The translations under genes were made by a program, and so were the position numbers. A DNA stretch of 64,000 nt from Bog-159 sp049511415 (lineage in GTDB: Bacteria; Acidobacteriota; Terriglobia; Bryobacterales; Bryobacteraceae), in assembly GCA_049511415.1 (NCBI GenBank), contig JBEKYC010000014.1, forward strand, positions 68,564 to 132,563, read 5' to 3'. Below the pieces are notes generated by a model. That model searched no databases. It saw only the letters and a list, made by a program, of their open reading frames with translations, and was not told the DNA's origin. This document shows, in pieces, positions 34,874 to 42,519 of this stretch (positions are counted from its first letter, which is position 1; every line of letters starts with the position of its first letter).

Positions 34874-35838
34874 AGTCCGCCGTCCTTGGGGAGGTTGAAT
34901 ACGCGCAGCACCTTGCCGCTGCGCGTATCGCGTAAGGTGACCGTGGATTCCGCGGACGCGGTCAGAATCCGGCCGTCTTCCGCCCACGCCACGGTCCCTT
35001 CGCCGTCGAAGGGCGTGCGCCAGTCGCGCACGTGCTGAGCGGCTTCACTAAATGCGGCAATGTTGGGCGGGGCCCAGGAGAGGATTTCCTTGCCATTCCA
35101 GGTGAAGTCCAGGCAGTGGCAGGCGGTCACTCGGTTAGGCTTCAGCGTTTCGGGATCGAGCAGAGCCAGACTCGCTCCTCGCACTTCCGCTACCAGCGAC
35201 TCTTCACTCGTCCAAACTATTTTGACGGGGACGGCATGCGTGCCCGTATCCAATTTTGCGGATGCGATCACGCGGCCGCTGGCGGTCTCCCACGTCGACA
35301 CTGCGCCATCATCCGTGGCTACCGTATAGAACCTTTCCGATGGATGCCATTCGACGTCGGTGATCAACGCGCGCGTTTCCAGCCGCCGCTGCCAGCGCGT
35401 GTGTCCGCCACCATCGAGGAGGAAAATATCGCGGCCGATGGCAACCAAAATGGTATCGGACTGCCGGGACCAGTTTGCCGCCGCGATTCCCTCTACCAGC
35501 AGCCGGCGCGGCACCAGGACCGTGGACTTACCCGTCTCCACATCGTAGGTGACCAGCCCTGCGTCACCCTCCTGCGTATACACCAGCCGTCTGCCGGCAG
35601 CGTTAAATTGAGTCAGCGGCCTGTTCCAGGTGGGTTTAGCCGCACTTGCGTTAAATACTTTATTTATTTTTCCGGACTCGAAATCCCAGAGAACTACTTC
35701 CCCGCCCCGATAAGCGGCGGCCACTAGTCCTTTGTTTCTGCTGTAATCGATCGACACCGCGTCACGGGGCAATTCACCCGCCAGGAACGGCGAATGCATG
35801 CATACCGCTGCCACAAGGGCCAGCCAGATTGGCTTCAT
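34870..35838 (-). CDS. Exported beta-propeller (WD40/YVTN-like) protein
   Basis: From the ATG at 35838 the protein has 322 residues with a signal peptide (PIWLALVAAVCMHSPFLAG). The body consists of repeated four-stranded blades: GLVAAAYRGGEVVLWDFESGKI, LVYTQEGDAGLVTYDVETGKS, FYTVATDDGAVSTWETASGRV and RILTASAESTVTLRDTRSGKVL. It is likely a six- or seven-blade periplasmic propeller for protein interaction. A longer start at 35916 would put 26 residues before the signal and is unlikely. It is convergent with ftsZ; no functional tie to division can be shown. Confidence 0.75.
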   Translation of the reverse strand: MKPIWLALVAAVCMHSPFLAGELPRDAVSIDYSRNKGLVAAAYRGGEVVLWDFESGKINKVFNASAAKPTWNRPLTQFNAAGRRLVYTQEGDAGLVTYDVETGKSTVLVPRRLLVEGIAAANWSRQSDTILVAIGRDIFLLDGGGHTRWQRRLETRALITDVEWHPSERFYTVATDDGAVSTWETASGRVIASAKLDTGTHAVPVKIVWTSEESLVAEVRGASLALLDPETLKPNRVTACHCLDFTWNGKEILSWAPPNIAAFSEAAQHVRDWRTPFDGEGTVAWAEDGRILTASAESTVTLRDTRSGKVLRVFNLPKDGGL

Positions 35839-35981
35839 GTTTAGTAAGAGACATGATCGCACAACACCCCCCAGGGACGGCCGGTTCGGACTGTTAACCA
35901 TCGACAGGGTGCTCAAAGACGGCGCCGCGAATTATCCTGAAGCCATCATTGAAAATTATGCACGGAATCTTGGAAGTTCGC

Positions 35982-36596
35982 ATGCGAACCGCTTCGGCCA
36001 TCTTGCTGGCGGGAGCCGCCTGCGCCTTGATGGGGTGCGCATCCGATCCGCCGCCCCCACCCGATCTGACGGCTCAGGCCGCCGCCGCGGCCCTCTCGCA
36101 GAGTTGGGCGCGCGAGGAGATGAATCATTTCAAAGTAACCTTGCACTCCGACGATCTCATCGAATGCGGCGTCAAAAGCGACTTATGGAAGCTGGTGGAG
36201 GTGACCGACAAAAATGGCAACTCCTGGAGCACGACGTACCGCTTGACCGAGCGCGGCAGCAAGATGGTCACCGCCATCGATCTGAAGGAATCCGGCCGCG
36301 GACACGAGATTTTGTTGAAGGGCCCTTATCGCGTTGAGATCAGCGGCATCACCGACGGCGGACAGCCCGGCTCGAAGAACGTCGCTTTCCGATGGGATAT
36401 CGACTGGGACAAGGCCCCGGACGATCTGAAAGCGTGCGTCCCACGATTTGAACTCTCGGGCAATCAGGTGGCGTTGTTTCAACTGGATAACAACAACTGG
36501 AAGTTCGTTTCGTATCTGAACCCGGAAGACATTCAAGCGCCGCCGGACCCCGGAACGCCGGTCCCGCAGACGATCAGTTCGCCGTTAGCACATTAA
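35982..36596 (+). CDS. Lipoprotein of unknown function
   Basis: From the ATG at 35982, preceded by GGAAG, the protein has 204 residues. The signal peptide ends in a lipobox (ACALMGC, Cys near residue 20), followed by a Pro run (DPPPPPDL). The mature domain is mostly beta, with EYRVEISGITDGGQPGSKNVAF-like strands. No catalytic motif is seen and I do not recognise the family. It is probably anchored in the outer or inner membrane facing the periplasm. It lies upstream of the sigma-54 regulator by 40 bases. Confidence 0.7.
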   Translation: MRTASAILLAGAACALMGCASDPPPPPDLTAQAAAAALSQSWAREEMNHFKVTLHSDDLIECGVKSDLWKLVEVTDKNGNSWSTTYRLTERGSKMVTAIDLKESGRGHEILLKGPYRVEISGITDGGQPGSKNVAFRWDIDWDKAPDDLKACVPRFELSGNQVALFQLDNNNWKFVSYLNPEDIQAPPDPGTPVPQTISSPLAH

Positions 36597-36636
36597 AAGT
36601 ATTAAAGCTCCATGGATCCCCTGCCGATAGGGGAAC

Positions 36637-38046
36637 GTGGAGCCAAGACCGATCGTCATTGCGATACTCGAAGACCAAGCCAGCCTGGAACTGATTCGCG
36701 CGGCCCTCTGCCCCTTGGACGCCGAGGTAGTGGGAGCCGCGGATGCGGAGGCCGGATGGGAACTGGTCTGCGGTTCGCACGCCGAGGCGATCCTGCTCGA
36801 AGCGCGTCTGGCGGCCGGTTCGGGCCTGCTGGAGCGCATTACGGAACGCAATCCTGGCGCTCAAGTGCTGTTGCTAACGGATACATACAGTCCGGAATCG
36901 GCCATGCGAGAAATCGCGCACGGCGCGGCGGACTCCTTGCCCTTGCCTTTTGTGCCCGCCGTGTTGCAGCAACGTGTCGCGGACATGCTGCGCCAGGCTC
37001 AAATAAGGCGCGAAACCCTGCATCTTGACGAGCGCCTGTTAGAGAATTTCAGGTTCCACGGCATGGTCGGACGTAGCCCCGCCATGCTGGAAATCTTTGC
37101 CCGCATCCGGCGCGTGGCGCCGCATTACCGGGTGGCTCTAATCACCGGCGCCACGGGGACCGGCAAGGAACTGGTGGCGCAGGCGCTGCACGCGCTCAGC
37201 CCGGTGGCGAACCGCCGCCTGGCAATCTGCAACTGCTCCGCCATCGTGGAGTCGCTTTTCGAAAGCGAATTGTTCGGTCACGTTCGCGGAGCCTTCACGG
37301 GCGCCAGTCACGAGCATGTGGGGCTGTTCGAATATGCCCATGGCGGCACCGTATTTCTGGACGAGATCGGCGACATGCCGCTGGCGGCCCAAAGCAAGCT
37401 TCTGCGCGTGCTGCAGAACCAGGAATTGCAGCGGGTCGGTTCGCCCGAAGTCCACCGCGTGGACGTGCGGATCATCGCCGCCACTAACCGCGACCTGCCC
37501 TCTCTGGTGGCGCGAAACCAGTTCCGCGAGGACTTGTACTACCGGCTCGCCATGGTAGATCTGCCTCTGCCGCGGCTGGCCGAGCGTAAGGAGGATCTGC
37601 CACTTCTACAACGTCACCTCGTCGAGAAATTCGCGGCAGCGTATGGCAAACACATCGCCGGCATCTCGCGCCGGGCGCAAGCGGTTCTTTCGCGATACGG
37701 ATGGCCTGGTAACGTGCGCGAACTGGAGAATGTCCTGGGCCACGCCTGTATGATGACCGAATGCGATTTCGTGGATCTGCCCGACCTGCCGCAATATTTG
37801 CGCGATGTGTCAGCGGCTGGCGCCACGGCCCAAGATCCGGAGTTGATGCCGTTAGCGGATCTGGAGCGCCGCTACACGCAGCACGTGCTCGGGCGTGTCG
37901 GGGGCAATAAATTGCAGGCGGCGCAGATACTGGGGATCAGCCGCGCCACGCTTTACAGAATCCTGCGCGACAGCGGCCAGGAGCCGGCCAAGGGCTTCGA
38001 ATTATTCGGTTGGGCGGCCTCTCCCGCCCGCGTTCGGGTTCAGTAA
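36637..38046 (+). CDS. Sigma-54-dependent activator with degenerate receiver domain
   Basis: A 469-residue NtrC-like protein with a GTG start. Residues 1-125 form a receiver fold in which the phospho-acceptor Asp is Glu (AILLEARLAAGSG) and the conserved Lys before Pro-Phe is missing (SLPLPF). The AAA+ domain is intact: GATGTGKELVAQALH is Walker A, GAFTGAS is the sigma-54 contact loop, and FLDEIGDMPLAAQSKLLRVLQ is Walker B. An arginine-finger region and a C-terminal Fis-type HTH follow (LQAAQILGISRATLYRIL). It should activate sigma-54 promoters independently of phosphorylation. No kinase gene is adjacent. Confidence 0.9.
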   Translation: MEPRPIVIAILEDQASLELIRAALCPLDAEVVGAADAEAGWELVCGSHAEAILLEARLAAGSGLLERITERNPGAQVLLLTDTYSPESAMREIAHGAADSLPLPFVPAVLQQRVADMLRQAQIRRETLHLDERLLENFRFHGMVGRSPAMLEIFARIRRVAPHYRVALITGATGTGKELVAQALHALSPVANRRLAICNCSAIVESLFESELFGHVRGAFTGASHEHVGLFEYAHGGTVFLDEIGDMPLAAQSKLLRVLQNQELQRVGSPEVHRVDVRIIAATNRDLPSLVARNQFREDLYYRLAMVDLPLPRLAERKEDLPLLQRHLVEKFAAAYGKHIAGISRRAQAVLSRYGWPGNVRELENVLGHACMMTECDFVDLPDLPQYLRDVSAAGATAQDPELMPLADLERRYTQHVLGRVGGNKLQAAQILGISRATLYRILRDSGQEPAKGFELFGWAASPARVRVQ

Positions 38047-38058
38047 CCTATAGTCACC

Positions 38059-40656
38059 CTACATGATGTTCAGCGTGATGGCGTTCGACGACGTGTTCAC
38101 GTTGTTTACGCTATCTTGTACGTTCAGCACCAGGTTCACCGCGCCGCTGCCCGCCAGGCTGTGTGGCAAAAGCACATTCACCTGATCCAAACCGGGGTAC
38201 TGGCCTTGCGGTCCGGCATAAACCACCGGCACGTTTTGCCCATTAATCACAGCCGTTACGGCTGACAGGGACGAGACGTGCCGGATCCCGGTGCCAAACA
38301 GTTCGACCACCACCTGATCGGAGGATCCGCCCAGACTCAGCGGTTGCGCGGTGCAACTGCCGGGAGTGCATCCGCTGGCGAAGGTGAATTGGTAAAACTG
38401 TCCGTTTCCTTCGGAGTTCGGCCATCCCGAACAAGCGCCGCTACAGATCGCGATGCCCGACGCCGGACCGCTGCCGTCCTGATTGGCCGTGTAGATGCCC
38501 GGCGCTACCGGAGAGATGAGGAGAATACCGCCCGTTTGGGTGCCGTCGCCGCTGGTGATGATGACTCCGGCCGGCCCCGGCTTGGCATTGCTGGGCACCA
38601 GGTAATTCACCTGGCCCGGCGACGCAAAGTACATTCCGACGTCATATGCCGTGTTGGAACTGTCGGTCAGCGTCATACTGGTCCCGGCGAGACTGGTGGG
38701 AAATGTGGCCGACGTGGAGGACCGGCTGGCGTTGGCCAGATCCGCGCCAAATACGCTCACCAGCATGTCCGGAGCCACAGTCGCGTTGGCGTTGCAAGGA
38801 TTGGTCCCGGTGCCGCAGTTGGGATTGAAGACGGTGGCCAGCGTCGCGTAACTGGCGCTCGAAAGACTGACGGCCACCGGCGTCGCCCATTGCTTGCTGT
38901 CCGCCAGGTAGCTCTGGCCCGTGCCGGTTATTTGACCCTGCAGGATCGCCTGTTGGGCCGCGGCCGAGTACGCCGGTTCGCTGATCTTGTCGGCGTTGGC
39001 CGTCCCATAAGCAAAAAAAGCCTCGGTGGTATATGCAGTCACCGATTCCATGCTGTTGGCCGAAGCGAACTGCGAGATCATTTGCAGCCAACTGGCATCC
39101 ATCGCCGCAAAATCGGAATTGCAGGACCCCACCAGGGACAAGCTGTCCAACGTCTGGGCCTGCCAGTCGGAAGGCAACGGATACGGCAGGAAATACGGCG
39201 CCCAGGTTTCGTCGATGTACACGCTTTTGCCGCCGGGGTGGGTCGGGTCAGCCGCGGCATGCGCCTCTTCCGCCCACTGCGTATAGCCGGCGAAATTCGC
39301 GTCATCGAAGATTTCCATGGTCATGAAGTCCAACTCGGGTATACCCGTGAAGTCTTCGTAGAACGCGGTCTCGGTTTCATTGTAGAAATCGCCGGCGCCC
39401 AATCGTGTCCGCGGAGAGGCGGTCTTGATCAGAGGCGCAGCCGCCCGGATGAAGCCGTCCCAGTCCGAGGGGGCCGTGTCGATGCCCATGCGAGCCGCCA
39501 TAGTGGTAGGCAGGTGGACGATTACGAAGTTATCCGGTTGATAGCGCGCCGCCAGTTGCGGATAGGTCTGCAGCGCCATCGTCTGAAAATCCTGGAACGT
39601 CGGCGTGGGGCCCAGTTCGCCCGCGCCGACTTCGGGGTTGATCGCCAACTGCATTCCCAGCGCCCGAACGTGCTGGACCACGGCATCATACAGCGCGGTA
39701 ACGTTGGCATCGTTCATCGAAGTGACCCCCGGATTCAAGTCCACGCGCTGGACGCCGGCCGCCTTTAACCCATCCACGTAATCCAATAGAACTTCCTGCC
39801 TGGCGCCGGCGATCGTGGCTCCATTCGCGAGCAGCAGATTGCCGCCAAACACCAGCGGATGTGTTGCCTGATTCAAGGCAGCACTTTCGGAGCCGATCGC
39901 GGTGTTGGCCGTATTGATGAATTGCTGCTCGGCGGAAAGCGCCTTGATGGTGGTTACATCGGTCGCGCTGGCGGGAAATATGCCCGGGCCGGTAAGAGCC
40001 ACCTGGTTGGTTACCTGGACCGGCGCGTTGGCCGCCACATTCACCGCAACGGTAATTGGCGCATAGCTCGCGCCGGGCGCCAGTAAATCATTGCGCTGGC
40101 AAGTGTTCTGCTGGCAGCTCCAGTACATGCCGCTCATGGAGACCAAAGTCAGGCCCGCCGGGATCGTTTCCGTTACCTGCACCACATCACTCGTGGGTCC
40201 GGCGGATGCTGCATTGCTCACCGTGATGGTGTAAGTGGCGCCTGTTTGTCCCTGCGCAAAGGTGTCCGTGTTCGTCACGCCGATACTTAGCAGAGGCGCC
40301 GGCGGAGTAATGAAACTCATGATCGCGCCTTGCGAAGTTCCGGCGCTGTTGGATGCGAAAGCCTGATAGTAGTAAGTCGAGCTGCCCGCCAAACCGGTCA
40401 CCTGAGACTCGACCGATAATGCCTTGGCCCCCGAACCGATATCCTGCGTGAGAGTCGGAACGCTCCCGGACATGTTGCTATAGGGTCCATAACGGAACCA
40501 TATCTGGGTATCCAGGCCATTCGGGTTTACGGACCCCGCGAGGTGTACCACATAACTGGTAAGTCCCGCCTCCGGCTCCGTCGAAACCGTCGGTTGCGCA
40601 AACATACAGGGCGCCGCAATCGCCGCCGCTACCAATAAAATACTGACAGAACGCAT
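38059..40656 (-). CDS. Large exported protein with DUF11-like, glycosidase-like and Solibacter C-terminal (TIGR03437) domains
   Basis: An 865-residue protein with a signal peptide (VSILLVAAAIAAPCMFAQ). A fibronectin-like module at about 20-115 (VNPNGLDTQIWFRYGPY) is followed by a DUF11-type repeat at about 120-230 (TVSNAASAGPTSDVVQVTETIPAGLTLVS). A TIM-barrel-like segment lies at about 260-600 (AGVQRVDLNPGVTSMNDANVTALYDAVV, MEIFDDANFAGYTQW, VYIDETWAPYFLPYP) and may be a glycoside hydrolase. The C-terminal 230 residues are the Solibacter-type domain (PDMLVSVFGADLA, FASPGQVNYLVPSNAKPGPAGVIIT, GLDQVNVLLP). It probably acts at the cell surface. The start appears leaderless. Confidence 0.8.
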   Translation of the reverse strand: MRSVSILLVAAAIAAPCMFAQPTVSTEPEAGLTSYVVHLAGSVNPNGLDTQIWFRYGPYSNMSGSVPTLTQDIGSGAKALSVESQVTGLAGSSTYYYQAFASNSAGTSQGAIMSFITPPAPLLSIGVTNTDTFAQGQTGATYTITVSNAASAGPTSDVVQVTETIPAGLTLVSMSGMYWSCQQNTCQRNDLLAPGASYAPITVAVNVAANAPVQVTNQVALTGPGIFPASATDVTTIKALSAEQQFINTANTAIGSESAALNQATHPLVFGGNLLLANGATIAGARQEVLLDYVDGLKAAGVQRVDLNPGVTSMNDANVTALYDAVVQHVRALGMQLAINPEVGAGELGPTPTFQDFQTMALQTYPQLAARYQPDNFVIVHLPTTMAARMGIDTAPSDWDGFIRAAAPLIKTASPRTRLGAGDFYNETETAFYEDFTGIPELDFMTMEIFDDANFAGYTQWAEEAHAAADPTHPGGKSVYIDETWAPYFLPYPLPSDWQAQTLDSLSLVGSCNSDFAAMDASWLQMISQFASANSMESVTAYTTEAFFAYGTANADKISEPAYSAAAQQAILQGQITGTGQSYLADSKQWATPVAVSLSSASYATLATVFNPNCGTGTNPCNANATVAPDMLVSVFGADLANASRSSTSATFPTSLAGTSMTLTDSSNTAYDVGMYFASPGQVNYLVPSNAKPGPAGVIITSGDGTQTGGILLISPVAPGIYTANQDGSGPASGIAICSGACSGWPNSEGNGQFYQFTFASGCTPGSCTAQPLSLGGSSDQVVVELFGTGIRHVSSLSAVTAVINGQNVPVVYAGPQGQYPGLDQVNVLLPHSLAGSGAVNLVLNVQDSVNNVNTSSNAITLNIM

Positions 40657-40662
40657 AACTAA

Positions 40663-40691
40663 ATTCTATCGGCTGGCGGTATGCGGAACAA
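40663..40691 (-). promoter_or_regulatory. Promoter placed for a leaderless transcript
   Basis: On the minus strand, TTGTTC (40691-40686) and TAGAAT (40668-40663) are 17 bases apart. TAGAAT is followed by six bases and then the ATG at 40656, so transcription should start at the start codon. No ribosome site is present. Confidence 0.45.
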
Positions 40692-40753
40692 GAGGAACTG
40701 AAGTTCAGAATTAACTAAGGTTATCAACTTATAAGAGCCGACATAGACGATCG

Positions 40754-41806
40754 TCAGTCGGGATACGGCTCCCCGGCGCGCACTATGCGAATCCAGTGGT
40801 CCGTAAACGAAAATTCGCTTCCAGGCGCCCGGACTCGCGGCATGTGGCATGTTACGCAATTCTTATCACTAACGGGGCATGCTTTCCGCGCGCGCCCGGC
40901 GTCCGCGGCAGCCGCCCGCTGGTGACACGCCAAACAGGCCGCGTCATAGCGGGTGTCGTCGCGGACCAGATTTTGGTGCGGATTATGGCAGGCCGTGCAC
41001 CGGATCCGCTGGTCGTCTCCCACAAAGCATTTGCTGTTGGCCAACCGGTACGGCTGGAACCGGACGTTCCGGGGACCGAAAACGCGCTGGCCCACAATCG
41101 ACTCCCAGGTCCGGTGGCACTGGCCGCAGAAGTTCGACATGTCTTCCGCGGCCATATCGCCGAGCCGCGCGGGCGTGGGCGCCGTTTTGCCCAACTGCAC
41201 CGCGCGCAAATGCGCTTCGGATCCCGCATGGCAATGTTCGCATTGCACGCCGGGCGACAACGATTCCAGGGATAACTTCCCCTGATTCACGGCGCCCGTA
41301 CTATGACAGCCGAAACAAGCCGTAATTTCGTGTTGGGAAGTTAGCCTCCCCATAGCTTCCACTAGAGTGCCGGGCCGCGGCAGATCGTCGCCCATGGTAA
41401 TTGCCAACCCTTGAATACTCTCGTAATAAGTCATCCGGCTTTCATAGAACCGGCCTTGGTACTCCAACACGAAAGTCAGGTTGTGAACCCCAAACGCGTA
41501 TCGAATGGGCACGGTCAAAGCACTCGAGCCGCTCTGCACCGTATATGTGCTCTCTCCGCCCTTTCGCTCGACGATGTATTGATAACCGTTGGCCGCGGCG
41601 GTCAGCTTCGGGTGAGCCTGCAGCGGGACCTGGGCATCCGGCAACTCGATCCCGACGCCCATCTCTGTTCCGGGTTGCGATTGCGCTTGGTCGCGATGGC
41701 AGGAGCCGCACGTCATGGCGCGCGGGTCCGCCCAGAGGCTCGCACTAATCACCCACAGCATCGCCTGGCACACGCGCGGCCAAACGAGCGCTTTCGTTAT
41801 CGCCAT
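40754..41806 (-). CDS. Exported seven-haem cytochrome c
   Basis: A 350-residue protein from the ATG at 41806 with an AAGGG site and a TATAAT upstream. After a signal peptide (VCQAMLWVISASLWA) there are seven CxxCH haem-binding motifs in order: CGSCH, CFGCH, CEHCH, CGQCH, CTACH, CLACH and CVTCH. Between the first and second lies a beta-rich segment of about 120 residues (YIVERKGGESTYTVQS, FVLEYQGRFYES). The set resembles multihaem cytochromes of the NapC/DmsE/c554-like group in acidobacteria that carry electrons in the periplasm. Partner enzymes are unknown. It is divergent from the ccm operon, which it depends on. Confidence 0.85.
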   Translation of the reverse strand: MAITKALVWPRVCQAMLWVISASLWADPRAMTCGSCHRDQAQSQPGTEMGVGIELPDAQVPLQAHPKLTAAANGYQYIVERKGGESTYTVQSGSSALTVPIRYAFGVHNLTFVLEYQGRFYESRMTYYESIQGLAITMGDDLPRPGTLVEAMGRLTSQHEITACFGCHSTGAVNQGKLSLESLSPGVQCEHCHAGSEAHLRAVQLGKTAPTPARLGDMAAEDMSNFCGQCHRTWESIVGQRVFGPRNVRFQPYRLANSKCFVGDDQRIRCTACHNPHQNLVRDDTRYDAACLACHQRAAAADAGRARKACPVSDKNCVTCHMPRVRAPGSEFSFTDHWIRIVRAGEPYPD

Positions 41807-41818
41807 CGGCCCTTCGCG

Positions 41819-41824
41819 ATTATA
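41819..41824 (-). promoter_or_regulatory. -10 element of the multihaem cytochrome gene
   Basis: On the minus strand this is a perfect TATAAT, 12 bases before the chosen ATG with an AAGGG ribosome site in between. No good -35 is seen. The divergent ccmE gene has a TATACT at 42047-42052, so the 264-base gap carries two outward promoters. Confidence 0.45.
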
Positions 41825-42070
41825 TCCGGCACAACTGCCTTTCGGTAGGTTGCCCGTATACGCGCATTTGTAAACTCTGACACGGCCAACGGCCCTTTTC
41901 CAAGGCGGCGCGTGACCGGGATTGGTTACTTCGTTCGCCTGTTCCCTTTGACACGGCGGCGGGGAGGCGCCGCGGCGCTGCAGCGCGGCCGGGAGATGGC
42001 CGCCGCGAACCTGTTCACGGAACGCGCGCACGGGGAGGCTTTTGGATATACTATGGCTTCAGAGGGTGGT

Positions 42071-42505
42071 ATGAGAAAATACGGAAAGTTCGCCGTTCTG
42101 ATCGCAATCGTCATCGGCGCTCTGGTGTGGCTCGCCAGTTCCGGCGTCAGCGAGACGAAGACCTATTACAAGACCATTTCCGAAGTGGCGCAGATGGGCG
42201 ACCAGGCCTATCAGGAGCGCCTGCGCGTCGCTGGTGATGTAGCCAGCGGTTCGATTCAGCACGCCAAGGGTGAGGTCCAGTTTACGCTCACGCAGGACAA
42301 GCAGCAGCTCAAGGTCGCTTACACCGGCAGCGATCCTCTTCCCGACACTTTCCGCGACGGCGCGCAAGCGCTGGCAGACGGCCGCATGGGCCGCGACGGC
42401 GTGTTTCACGCCAGCAAGATTCAGGCAAAGTGCGCCTCTAAGTACGAAGCCAAGCCGGGGCAGTTGCGCGGCGCGCCGGCGCCTCCAGTCAATAAATCCA
42501 TTTAG
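42071..42505 (+). CDS. ccmE: Haem chaperone CcmE, Cys-type (CxxxY)
   Basis: A 144-residue protein from the ATG at 42071 (AGAGGG upstream). There is one N-terminal TM helix (FAVLIAIVIGALVWLASSG), then an OB-fold: RLRVAGDVASGSIQ, VQFTLTQDKQQLKVAYTGSDPLPDTFRDGAQALADG and GVFHASKIQAKCASKYE. In most CcmE proteins haem is bound covalently by His in HxxxY; here the motif is CASKY, Cys-x3-Tyr, as known from Desulfovibrio and archaeal CcmE. It receives haem from CcmC and passes it to CcmF in the periplasm. It heads the ccm operon. Confidence 0.92.
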   Translation: MRKYGKFAVLIAIVIGALVWLASSGVSETKTYYKTISEVAQMGDQAYQERLRVAGDVASGSIQHAKGEVQFTLTQDKQQLKVAYTGSDPLPDTFRDGAQALADGRMGRDGVFHASKIQAKCASKYEAKPGQLRGAPAPPVNKSI

Positions 42506-42519
42506 AGGGGAAGTGGTGC

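Noticed and set aside
38278..39768. A 496-codon plus-strand frame opposite the TIGR03437 gene
   Set aside because: Composition (Arg, Gly, His rich) is that of an antisense shadow; the opposite frame has a signal peptide and clear domains.
41912..42070. N-terminal extension of ccmE by 53 residues
   Set aside because: The extension is Arg/Gly-rich without a signal or family match, and the ATG at 42071 has AGAGGG upstream and starts right at the TM segment expected in CcmE.
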